Positions 1 to 9,502 of a stretch of 64,000 nt of DNA are shown here, in pieces (position 1 is the first letter of the stretch; every line of letters begins with the position of its first letter). The position numbers and the translations under genes were made by a program. Source of the stretch: Cryptomeria japonica. Taxonomy: Eukaryota; Streptophyta; Pinopsida; Cupressales; Cupressaceae. The DNA lies in NCBI RefSeq assembly GCF_030272615.1, contig NC_081414.1, positions 660,930,438-660,994,437 of the forward strand. Reading direction: 5' to 3'. The notes beneath the pieces were generated by a model that was not told the origin of the DNA, did no database searches, and saw only the letters and a program-made list of their open reading frames with translations.

Positions 1-1449
1 AAAGTATTTTCTTCGTGTCACTTGACACATGTGTTCATTTATATTTGAGTTTTTAAATTTGTCTCTTGGAGGGAATCGTTTAACTGTAGCTTTTTCAATT
101 AATGTGATGTGATTTCCATAAATGCCTTGGGTAAAGAATCTTTGGGATGGTCAACATAGGTTTGACCCGAAAATAAACTTCAAAGGGGTTAAAAAAGGGT
201 TAAATGGATACCTATGGGTAGTTTAATAGGGTTTCCTAAAGCCCATAAGGTATACCTAAGGGTTAGGGGTAATTTTAGGCAAGTTTCTACTCCCATGTGA
301 CCTTTTAGACACCCTAAAAAGTGACTTTTCTAAGTTGTGCGAAAATTAAAATTTGAAGACTGGAACTAAGTTGTGAACCTTCCTTTTTGAATGAGAGTTC
401 CCTTTTCCATTTTACCTTAATTTCCTTTTCAGTTTTCAAAACTAGAGAGAACTCACACTAGTGTCTTCTTAAGCAAGAAAGAGAGATTTTGAGGGTAATC
501 ACCCACTCTCCATTTTTGGAGACAAAAGAAATGTGTAAGGAAAAAGATAGATTTTGGATTGAGAATTTTGGCCAAGGGTAGAAAGAAAAGAACTGTGGAA
601 TTGGGCTACTCATCCTCAACAAAACTAGCATACCTTTGGGCAGTTTAAGGTTGGTTTTTATTTTTCTTATAATATTTTCTTGTTGCATGTTGTTTTGAAA
701 GAAATGCTTGTGTAAAAGACTTGTTTTCGTGTATGTATTTCTTGAAAATTTATTTGGTGTTTTATGCTTATGTCATGTATGTGTTTTGGGAGTAAACAAG
801 ACCTCTTACTCTTGGGAGAGAGGAGGGTCTTGTGGGTGGTAGAAGTGACAGCCCTCGAGTGAGAGGCTCTCGTTATGAGAGTGATCACAAGGGGTTCTAT
901 GTGACCCTTGCTGCATGGATTGTTTATGCATTGGGGGTCATAAGGAGGGAAATAAGGCATGAATGTCTTGGTGGGCATAAGGAATGTGGGGTTGATACAC
1001 TTGATGTATTTGGTTTGCCATGAGGTGGCTATATGTTTTACCATACTTGCAATCTCCTCGGGGTACTTGGTCCACTACCACCCTTGAAAAGACATCACAA
1101 ATGTGTTGTACAGTGTAGCCTGGGTTGGGAATGTGATTGTGGTTGTTTTCCCTTGTTTATTTGAGTTTGCATGTGTGTTACCTGTCTAGGGCTTGGTTCT
1201 CCAAGCTCGGGGGTGGCTACTAGTTAGCCTAGGCTGGGAGGTGAGCACTCCATGGTCATCTTTTTTATTGTAATTGCAGGTTGTTAGAAGAAAATAGCAG
1301 GACAAGTAGATGTGGCTGGAAATGGTTGTTGCAAAAAAATATTTGGATATGTATTTAGTATTTTCCTCTATTATTAGAAATGAGGGACCTTTTTGTAAAG
1401 TGACAAGAGTATCTTGGAGATAAGATTTAAATATTTGTAATAGTCATTT
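1..1449. other. Unassigned sequence, left flank
   Basis: No convincing coding frame is seen on either strand. The longest open stretches (near 458-688 and 667-1044 on the minus strand) have no recognisable motif. Positions 780-1270 are less AT-rich and contain short inverted repeats, for example around 846-890 and 1190-1225. This could be part of an old LTR or leader, but there is no paired copy, PBS or PPT in the window, so it stays unassigned. Confidence 0.5.
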
Positions 1450-2165
1450 AAGTTATATTGCAAGAAAGAAAATGATTATTTCTGATTTTAGTTCCTAAAA
1501 TTTGAAATAAATATTAGTGTGTATATAATTGATTTTTGCATGCATGCAGAAGGCTGAAAATAAAAGCACTTAGATCTATACATGAAAATTTAAAAGTTAT
1601 CTTCTAATAAATATGTGCTTCTATGTTATGTGCGGTTTTATTTTAATTACAGAAAATAAAGTCTACAGATAAAATAACCATCTCTATAGTTTAATTTAAT
1701 CATTTCTAAATTTAAGATAGTTGTTGTTTTAGGATTAGTCAATCCTGTTATTTACTGTTATTGCAGAAAGTAAACCTAGAGTTAGATGGTCTAATTATTT
1801 TAAGTAATATAATATTTATCTAGTTGCAAAAAATAAATTCAAAAAAAAAAAAATGTTTACCTCTAAGTTTTATTTCATTGTTTCTGGTTAAAAAAAAAGG
1901 GGGTTACTGTTAATACTATTGTAACTCTATTATTACTTAATACAGAAATTTAAAAATTCTAAAGATAAATGGACTATCTGTTTTAAATAATAACTCATCT
2001 ATATAGTGCTGTATAAACTATGAAATTTTACCAATTAATTATTGCAGAAATAAGTTTAAAATTTATATAGATGGTTTCATGTTATAACAATATGGATTTT
2101 TTTTTTATATACCTTGAATTAAATCTCAGAAATTTTAAGTACATCTGATTAGAAAAGATGGACTC
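1450..2165. repeat. Decayed tandem array, unit near 100 bp
   Basis: A short motif resembling TTGCAGAAA followed by TAA-rich sequence recurs near 1545, 1650, 1765, 1825, 1940, 2045 and 2125. Several copies are followed by a GATGG-like end. Spacing runs from about 60 to 118 bp, so the array is heavily decayed. No open reading frame crosses it. It may be an old satellite fragment or simply AT-rich sequence with chance recurrence; a self dot plot would decide. Confidence 0.4.
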
Positions 2166-2185
2166 AAATTCAATATGCATTCAAA

Positions 2186-2345
2186 TTATTTATATATATA
2201 TATGATTTTATTTATATTTGTAAACATATTTCTATTCCTAATATGATTATATATATATATATATACAAATATTTCTATTCCTAATATGATTATATATATA
2301 TATATATATATAATTTAATGAAATAGGAAAAAAATATATATATAC
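2186..2345. repeat. AT microsatellites with a ~43-bp duplication
   Basis: Three runs of alternating A and T occur here. The phrase TTTCTATTCCTAATATGATT followed by a TA run appears twice, near 2229 and 2272, so a segment of about 43 bp was duplicated around the dinucleotide tract. No coding potential. Confidence 0.7.
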
Positions 2346-2381
2346 TAAAAAAAAATAGAGGCTGAAAAAGGGAGGGTTTGG

Positions 2382-2700
2382 CAGCCCGCAAGTTGTGGCC
2401 ACTGGGTGGTCCGCGACCCCCACAGTGGGTTGTGCCACTGTGCGGGCAGCGGCCACCAAGTGGTCCGCGACTCTCACAGTGGGTCGCACCACTGTGTGGG
2501 CCGCGACCCACCTAGCAGCCAAGGCCGCTGCGTGGGCCGCATCTCATCCAGTGGGGCGTCCCACTAAAGGGCGTCACAGCTGCCCAAGTCCCGTGACCTC
2601 TGCCACCGCTCCCCCCCTGTAAAAAAAAATAAAACTTCTCCGCCGCCACCTCAAGAAACCTCCGCCTTACTGCCATGGCCGCCTTGGGTGAGCCATCTCT
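2382..2700. repeat. GC-rich island with 54-bp tandem repeat
   Basis: This segment is sharply GC-rich against an AT-rich background. Two adjacent 54-bp units (2395-2448 and 2449-2502) share GTGGTCCGCGAC and CACAGTGGGT blocks. A partial third unit follows to about 2560. Because 54 is a multiple of three, open frames run through the array on both strands (for example a 75-residue + strand frame starting at 2395 whose peptide repeats every 18 residues). I see no protein family and regard these frames as by-products of the repeat. Confidence 0.65.
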
Positions 2701-2885
2701 GCAACACAAGGATAAAACCCTAGCCCGATTAGGGCTGGGGTAAAAGAAAGATTGAAAGAGAATAAGGAAATAAGAATGAATAAAATTAAAAGGGCTCTAT
2801 TAATATATAAATAAAATTAGGGTTTCACGGATTTTCTTTAATAGAAAAATATAATTCGTATTTTTATACAATTATATATATATAT

Positions 2886-2887
<2 letters not shown>

Positions 2888-2946
<59 letters not shown>
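2888..2946. repeat. (GA)n microsatellite
   Basis: An almost pure run of alternating G and A, about 56 bp, follows a short TATATA tract. Simple sequence with no coding content. Confidence 0.95.
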
Positions 2947-2947
<1 letters not shown>

Positions 2948-3771
2948 ATAATAAGAGCAAAGTTGGGTAATGTGTTAATAATTCTGGTTAAGGAAAATAT
3001 ATACAATTTTATTATATATATAAAAGAGTTTTGTAAATTATTATTTATATTAACGTTATTTTAATTTAAAAATATTTATTAATAACGTTGCTTAAGGGCA
3101 AGTGGTAGGTCTAATAATTTTATTAGTGATTTAATTTTCTTAAAAATATTTTCTTATAAACGTAAGGACATTAAAATATATATATATATATATAAAAAGG
3201 GAGTTTTAGATTTTATTATTATTTTGGAGTTTAACCTAAATATAGATTTTTGAGATTAAACTTACGAGACAAATTTCATTATGTATTTTAATTGACATTT
3301 ATAAACTAAGTGTCAGAACTAATTTAATTAGTTCCTAAAATAAATTAATGACTATTGGAGATTAATTATAACTTCGTCAAATATTTTAGAGAATTTTGAT
3401 TTAATCAATCTGTTGACTTATTTGATGAGATAATAAATTAACTTATTTAGTATTCCACAATTAAATTAAATTATTAAGAAAAGATGTATGGAAATGGGTC
3501 TAATTAAGTACTAATAGACGCAACTGAAATGATAAGGACTTTTGAGTGAAATTATTATTACTCTTATAACATTTATTCGTTCCGCTTGTTAATAGGAATT
3601 ATCACGATAGTATTTAATAACATTTAATATTTCGCTTGGAACAACTTGTTAAGATGTCTCAACTAGTTAAGCAATGGTTGCATGTAACTTTAGTGTTTTA
3701 AAAAAATATTAAGTGTTTAAAAAAAATAAAAAATTGTTGGTTGTGTTTTGTCCTCAAAGTTTGGGCATGAC

Positions 3772-3780
<9 letters not shown>
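2947..3780. other. AT-rich sequence, nothing recognised
   Basis: Strongly AT-rich with scattered TA runs (near 3015 and 3176-3194). I see no coding frame, LTR end, PBS or PPT. Confidence 0.6.

Positions 3781-3818
<38 letters not shown>
3769..3818. repeat. (TA)n-(TG)n microsatellite, first copy
   Basis: A TATATA tract leads into about 36 bp of TG repeats. Overlapping open frames here encode runs of Cys-Val or Thr-His and are artefacts of the dinucleotide. Confidence 0.95.
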
Positions 3819-3821
<3 letters not shown>

Positions 3822-4049
3822 ATATACCCATATAATTGTACATATGTATATAAATATACACATACATGTGACCAATTCATGAAACCAATACTTCATGTAC
3901 CTGAACGAATTTTCACTTTCAGAATTTACAAAATAGAAGAAGATAAAATCCTTTTTAGATTTCATCTCTTTCAAATAATCTTATTTCGTTTATCTCTATT
4001 AGGTAAAAGATATTTATTTGTTTTGCTTTCAAATATGTTGAAAATAATA

Positions 4050-4052
4050 GTG

Positions 4053-4130
<78 letters not shown>

Positions 4131-4136
4131 TACACA
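4050..4136. repeat. (TA)n-(TG)n microsatellite, second copy
   Basis: A second TATATA-to-TGTG tract, with about 68 bp of TG, lies roughly 280 bp after the first. It ends in TAATTACACATGTATATACA, which partly mirrors its own start. Simple sequence only. Confidence 0.95.
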
Positions 4137-5400
4137 TGTATATACACTGAGTATTAAAAAGATGGGTTTTCATTATATGTTGGTAAATATATTCTCAAAT
4201 TTCAACATGAGAAGAGAAAACATGTTTATTTGTACCAAACTAGTTCGGAACTGTAGAAAACCTGTCAGCAAGCAAGATTAGTCAGATAACATGAAAGTGA
4301 AGATACATTCATTTAAACTTGAATTCTGGAAATTTTACTATTGCTATTGAAACATAAACAAAGCTTGATTTTAGTAGTTGGAAATCTATAACATAGATGT
4401 TAAATAATAGAAACAATGAGATTGTACATATAGAAAATAAACTCAGAACTATATTGGAACATAGAATTTAAGAATGTGTGCTCATATCTTCATTTGTGTA
4501 TTCTTTTATATGCAAATATGTGCATGCATGTGTTACACCTTCTTTCCTTCATTTTAATGTTTACTTTATGCTGAAAACGAAAAGATTATTTTCTTGAGAA
4601 AGGAATTACGTTTTATTGTTTGCATGTGAGTTATAGAGCATGTCATATAATTTAAAGATATTGAATGAAAGGAATAGGCATGCTATATAAATGAATTTGT
4701 TAGATGTGTTTTATGGGAAAGTATACCTTCTAGGATGGGTGTCGAATATGGGGTATAGAGAGTATAGTTTGCTTTTTCCAAACTATCTTATTGCTATGCA
4801 GGGCATTATACTCAGTCGAGTAACTTATTGACCATTGAAATAGACGGATTTATTTATGACTCTCTACCATATCCTTTTATTGATCTTTCTTCTTTCTTAA
4901 ATGAATTAGAGTAAATGAAAATGCATGTATCATACTAGGGACACACCAAGATTCCATCTAGCATATCAAATTCTTCTTGCTAAGCAATTCATGCAGGGTC
5001 GAGTATTCTAGATTAATTTAGAATTCCAAGGAAGCAAATGCTTCAAAGTTGGGTGAAAAAAGCACCTAAATCTTGTTCTCATCTTCATTCGAAGGATTGA
5101 ATTGAAGATAGCTAAAGGATTGGAGATCAAAGGACGCATCTCATCCCTTATTGTGTTATTTATCATTTATATGTATATTTAAGCTTAAAACAATTGAATT
5201 CCTAAGTTATGAATGATGTATAGTATTATTAAAATACTATGAAAAGAGTACCCTATGTTGTAAGAATAATATATTAAATCTCTTAATGAATATAGACTTG
5301 TGAATTTCTATTATTGAACTTGCATAAGGAATGACATTATGTGATTATGGAATGATTAGAGAGATAAACAAATGAATCTGTTAAATGAATTATAGATTTG
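4137..5400. other. AT-rich flank, nothing recognised
   Basis: No protein motif on either strand. The sequence may include the target DNA into which TE-1 inserted, but the outer end of the TE-1 LTR cannot be fixed because its partner LTR is not in the window. Confidence 0.5.
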
Positions 5401-5459
5401 TTTGAAGAATAAAGAGTATTCATTCTTTTATTGAAGTTAGTACGTCTACATCTTTACAC

Positions 5460-5641
5460 CACCCTTGTGGGATGGCGATAACATTTTTCATCTCATCGCA
5501 ATACCATCGATAACTTGACAGTTTTTTTCTTTTTCACCATATCGCAAGCAATTAGGCAATTCATTGACTATTGACTATGTAATAGCGATAACCTTTTCCT
5601 TTATCACTAAGTTGCAGGTGGCTTAAACAAGGTGAGGTCCA
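5460..5641 (-). repeat. TE-1 3' LTR, distal part
   Basis: Assigned to TE-1 because TE-2 is flanked by a perfect 5-bp duplication here and at 17554, so the two flanks were once joined. The segment carries three imperfect units with a CGATAAC core and a downstream ATCGCA-type core, near 5475, 5508 and 5585. A fourth decayed unit lies across the TE-2 insertion near 17570. The left end of the LTR is not resolved. Confidence 0.55.
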
Positions 5642-6396
5642 TGATGGAAAATGCACACTCCAATGAGATATTGTAGGTGATTGAAGGTATTGTCATTGAT
5701 GGCAACCTTGCAATCATGTGATATCGGCAGGCAAACACCAGCACCAAAAAGAACACCGGCACCCTGGCCAACAACAATTTTGTGTTAATATATTTTGTAA
5801 TTAATTGTAAAGTCTTTTGTAAGCTGACATGGTGGATTGTAATATGACTCATATATGTATGAGATCATTGTAGATCATTTTGTAAAAAAAAAGAGTAGGA
5901 TGCCAAATATGAATAGAAGGTAGCAGACCTATTATGTGAATTATTGGATAAGGGTTTATGTATGTAGCAGAGCTTAAACTGGTACTGAATCTGGCATAGT
6001 AGATGCTAATCTAAAGTAGTACAAGACATTGGATTAGTATAATCCATTTTTGTAAGTCAGTGTGACTTCTTTTGTAATTGAGCAGTGAGCTCTACGCACT
6101 TGGCCTTCCTGCATGTGCAGGCCCCTATTGTAGCAGTAATATTCTCTTATTGGCCAGTAAGTGAATATTGTGGGTCACAATTCCCATTGAGGTTTTTCCC
6201 ACACCGGGTTTCCTCATTAAAACATTGTGTTATGGTGTGTTTTTCATGTTGTGGTTGTTATTCTTATTTGCTGCATTATTTCTGGTTTACCGGTACACAG
6301 TCTTAATATGCTTTTCATGTTATAAGTTAATAAAATATTATTAACGATCAGATACTGATTCACGCCCCCCTCTCAGTATCTTTGGGAATCCTAACA
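5642..6396 (+). repeat. TE-2 5' LTR
   Basis: Begins TGATGG and ends CTAACA, just before the PBS. It matches the 3' LTR along its length but is about 30 bp shorter; the 3' copy has extra CACCGGCACC-rich sequence near 16865-16895. Many differences are CG in one copy against TG or CA in the other, as expected from decay of methylated CpG. It carries the TTCCCA/GGTTTTTCCC/CCGGGTTTCC block at 6172-6222 that is also found in the LTRs of TE-4, TE-5 and TE-8. The 73-residue open frame at 6085-6306 is not considered a gene. Confidence 0.9.
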
Positions 6397-6398
6397 AT

Positions 6399-6410
6399 TG
6401 GTATCAGAGC
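6399..6410 (+). promoter_or_regulatory. TE-2 primer binding site
   Basis: TGGTATCAGAGC, complementary to the 3' end of plant initiator methionine tRNA, two bases after the LTR end. This is the common PBS of plant copia elements and primes minus-strand DNA synthesis. Confidence 0.9.
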
Positions 6411-6466
6411 TTGTTCCTCTATTTTCAGAAGCCTAACAGCTTGAGGAAGATCTGTCACCGATAGAG

Positions 6467-7483
6467 ATGGAAAACTTGAGAAAGCAATTAGAAATAGCTC
6501 TTTCAGACTATGATGCAGAAAAGGTGAAGAATATCAAACTTGAGGATGATCTAAAGGCTGCTCAAGATATCATTCAAGCACTTCAAGAGAATTACACTAT
6601 AGCAAGGAATAAAAGAAGACAACTTTGTGAGAAGATGCAGAAAGAGGAAGATTAAAAGGAAACTCTTAATGATTTGGTAAACAAGCTAAGACAAGAAATC
6701 AGTACAACAAAGAATGAGATGCAAGATATGACTATGAGATTCTATAAAGAAATTGAAGACAGAAAGAAGAATAAAGAAGACTTGGTTAGAAGACTAAATG
6801 ATGCTGGAAATGAAAACACAAGACTCGGTCATGAAAATAATATGTTGAAGACAAATCTAATACACACACAAAATGAAAGAACTGAACTCATAAGACAGAA
6901 AGGAATCTTGGAGAATGAATTGATTGTTGCAAATCAACACAAGAAGAAATTCAAGAAAAGTTCAGAAGAACTTGGTGACATGCTGAAGAATCATAAACCT
7001 AATGGTGATGCAAATGGCCTTGGTTTTGAAACTAGTGAAAGCTCTGGTACTGCAAACACTCATGATCATAGAAAACCAGTAAGACAACCTAATGCTTACA
7101 AATTCAATGGGAAATGCTTTAACTATAACAAGTATGGTCATAGAGAAAATCAGTGTAGATCTAGAAATTATCAGAACACTAATACACCCACCGGTCAATG
7201 TTCTAAATGCAACAAAGTTGGTCATAACTCTGAAAATTGCAGAACGAATGTAAGATGTTATGTCTATGGAAGATTTGGACACTTATCTAATCAATGCAGA
7301 ACACATACTGGCATAGGATATGGGAAATCTATTCAGAAGAACAATGTGACTTGTTATGCTTGTAACAAAATTGGACATATTGCAAAATTCTGTAGAAGCA
7401 AGTCCCTGCCGACAAATAACAAAGGTCCTAGTTTGAAAGGTAAAGAAAAGGTTGAAGAGGTAAAGAAAGAATTCTCAAAATAA
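6467..7483 (+). pseudogene. gag: TE-2 Gag-like protein, coiled coil plus four zinc knuckles
   Basis: One frame from ATG 6467 to TAA 7483 (about 338 codons), broken by a single in-frame TAA at 6653-6655. The N-terminal two thirds is charged and Lys/Glu-rich with heptad-like leucines, predicted to be coiled coil. It is unlike the usual copia UBN2-type Gag. The C-terminal part has four CX2CX4HX4C-type knuckles. Numbers two (CSKCNKVGHNSENC) and four (CYACNKIGHIAKFC) are intact; in one and three the second Cys is Tyr. A Lys-rich tail follows. The expected role is RNA binding and particle assembly. The knuckle family is clear; the coiled-coil half has no family I can name. Confidence 0.75.
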
Positions 7484-7884
7484 TGGATCAGAAATTTAGA
7501 TTAGAATGTTGATGGGAATACCCCTCCACCGATAGGACAGAGTATCACTCCACCGGCAGGAGACTCTTCATCTAACTGAAGGAAAATCCTTTGGGGGTTT
7601 AGCAACAAAATGAAAAACATGCTATTATTCCCTCGGTTGATGGTGAGAAGTTGAAATTACTTCTATACCGGCAGATGAGTTAAGTTGTGACTTAATTGGC
7701 AAGCATTTAATGTGGTAGTTGGAGAAAATAATATTACAAAGCAAGTGTTTTGGCTCATTTTTCATTCACCGAGCATTCAAACCTTCGAGAGCATGAAAAT
7801 TCCCGAGCGAAGGCATCCTTAGCAAAAAAGTGAAGCAGTTCATCAAAGAATTCATCCTAAAGGAAAATTGAGGTATTTATAATC
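7484..7884 (+). other. TE-2 inter-ORF spacer
   Basis: Non-coding by inspection. It holds several CACCG(G/A)CAG-like phrases of the kind also seen in the TE-2 LTR. It has several stop codons in the gag frame, so the downstream ORF is separate or the linker has decayed. Confidence 0.5.
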
Positions 7885-8661
7885 ATGGCATCTTCATCCA
7901 CTCCTAAATTTATTGCAAATCCCACTGTTGTTGAAGTAATTAAGCTCCCTAGACCCGTATTCAAACTGGTTCCTAAAATAGAGAAGAAAGATGATAGCAT
8001 AGGTGCATTTTCTCAAATTCCTAAGGGAGTAGTATATGTTGAAGACCTTAGGATGTATATACATTGTCATATAGAGGAATTAGGTGATGATGAGATCAAA
8101 AACATGTATAGCACTGTGATTTGTGATGAATCTAGAAATATCAAGCCAGAACATAAGATAGTGGAAACCCTAGGTTTCACTGAAATCCTTAGTGTCCCAG
8201 ATTTTCCCAAGGATATTATAAGGATTGTGCAAAGAAGATTTCATTGTGAATTCTTTTGGTTGGATACAATTCATAAAATCACAAAGGAAGTTGTTAAGGC
8301 AGTAACAGGGCTACCTTCCACCGATAGCAGACCTGAAAAAATGAAGAGAGTCTCAAATGACACAGTAATGGATTTAACCGATGCAACATTTGACAAAAGG
8401 TCTCTAAGGGTAAATGATGTAAAGGACATAAATGTGAGATTTATCAGTATGATCTTAGGTTACAAAGCTACACATGCAAATAGGTTGAACTCAGTTTCTA
8501 GCCTATGTATCAAAAGTGCATATGACATGGTCAACAACAATGCTAGAATAGATGTATGTGAATGGCTCAAAGATGAATTGATAGACAAACTGGGGAAAAT
8601 TAAAGGAGATAAGAAAGGAACATTCAGATTTGGAAATCTACTTGTTTATTTGATGTTGTAA
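7885..8661 (+). CDS. TE-2 second ORF, unidentified, truncated
   Basis: An open frame of 258 residues from ATG 7885. I do not recognise it securely. The middle contains a WLDTIHKITKEVV stretch followed by TGLPSTDSRP, then predicted helical segments. This resembles proteins seen in plant retroelement ORFs of unknown function, with a hydrophobic W-L motif followed by an I-T-G-L-P motif. It has no catalytic signature of protease, RT or integrase. The stop at 8659-8661 lies at or near the junction with antisense TE-4, so the natural C-terminus is missing. It could be a capsid-like domain or an extra ORF of a non-autonomous element. Confidence 0.55.
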   Translation: MASSSTPKFIANPTVVEVIKLPRPVFKLVPKIEKKDDSIGAFSQIPKGVVYVEDLRMYIHCHIEELGDDEIKNMYSTVICDESRNIKPEHKIVETLGFTEILSVPDFPKDIIRIVQRRFHCEFFWLDTIHKITKEVVKAVTGLPSTDSRPEKMKRVSNDTVMDLTDATFDKRSLRVNDVKDINVRFISMILGYKATHANRLNSVSSLCIKSAYDMVNNNARIDVCEWLKDELIDKLGKIKGDKKGTFRFGNLLVYLML

Positions 8662-9440
8662 ATAACTAAACAAGTACCCGGTATTGGTGCAATAGATTTT
8701 GGTTTTGACATAAGATTTTGGTCTGAACTTGGTTCTGATTCATCTTCACTTTCTGACCGAGATTCCTTTTTCTTTTTGCCTTTCTCCTTGAGTGAAACCT
8801 TAGCTTCAAATGCTGATTCCATGTTTTTGGAAGCTGGAACATAGTTGTCATAGTTGTCTAACTCAAATGCAGTTAATCTTCCAACTATGGCCTCTAAATT
8901 TATCTTGTGATTTGCTTCACATCTTCTTTCCTAAATTGCAAAAACTCTGATTGCATAAATGGGTAGTAATGTTCTGAGAACTTTGCTTATGACTGTTTCC
9001 TCTGAGATATCACCTCCAGAAGCTTTGATTGCACTGACACTGGCTTTGACTCTTTCAACATACTTTGCAATATTTTCATCCTCACTCATTTTTAATTGAT
9101 CAAACTATCCTCTCAAGCTTTCTGCTTTGGCTCTTCTCACATTGTCATCACCACCATAGATATCTTTCAGCTTGTTCCACATTTCAAATGCAGTTTTGCA
9201 GTCTTTGACATCATCAAACTCTTCATAGCTTAGGGAAAATGCAATGTCTATCATCATGGTGTTATGAGTCTTCTTTGCAGCAATATCAGCAACAGTTAGT
9301 GTACCAGTGGGTGTCACATATTCTGTGTCAAGATGTGTCAATCCTGTATCTCCAATGGAAGCCAAATGGAGTCTCATGAGACCTTGCCATGCTGAAAAGT
9401 TATTTCTGTTTAGCCTTGGAATTTCCCTCTTGTAAGACAT
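8657..9440 (-). pseudogene. gag: TE-4 Gag (UBN2-type), truncated
   Basis: The frame starts MSYKREIPRLNRNNFSAW at 9440. It contains an FEMWNKLKDIYGGDDN region typical of copia UBN2/retrotran_gag_2 capsid proteins. In-frame stops follow the RAKAESLRG stretch near 9105 and again near 8930. Similarity continues through a KKKKESRSESEDESE-type charged tail to about 8660. The zinc knuckle and everything downstream are missing. Confidence 0.75.
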
Positions 9441-9488
9441 CTTGATCTTTAGCTTAGATCCTTGAAATCCTTCCTACAAGCACCGAAA

Positions 9489-9500
9489 GCTCTGATACCA
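9489..9500 (-). promoter_or_regulatory. TE-4 primer binding site
   Basis: The plus strand reads GCTCTGATACCA, the complement of TGGTATCAGAGC, the initiator Met tRNA primer site, two bases inside the LTR end. Confidence 0.85.
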
Positions 9501-9502
9501 AT

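Noticed and set aside
180-290. GGGTTA-like phrases resembling telomeric repeats
   Set aside because: Irregular spacing and many mismatches; no run of consecutive units.
2247-2709. Open frames over the 54-bp repeat
   Set aside because: Overlapping frames on both strands through a GC-rich repeat, no family.
3698-4281. Open frames with Cys-Val or Thr-His runs
   Set aside because: Translation of TG/CA microsatellites.
6399-6410. tRNA gene
   Set aside because: Only the 12-base primer site matching a tRNA 3' end is present; no cloverleaf around this or the other PBS sites.
8638-8642. CTACT as a left TSD partner of CTACA at 16177
   Set aside because: The bases match in four of five, but the TE-2 reading frame does not continue across the implied join, and the sequence to the right is TE-4 gag, not a TE-3 LTR end.
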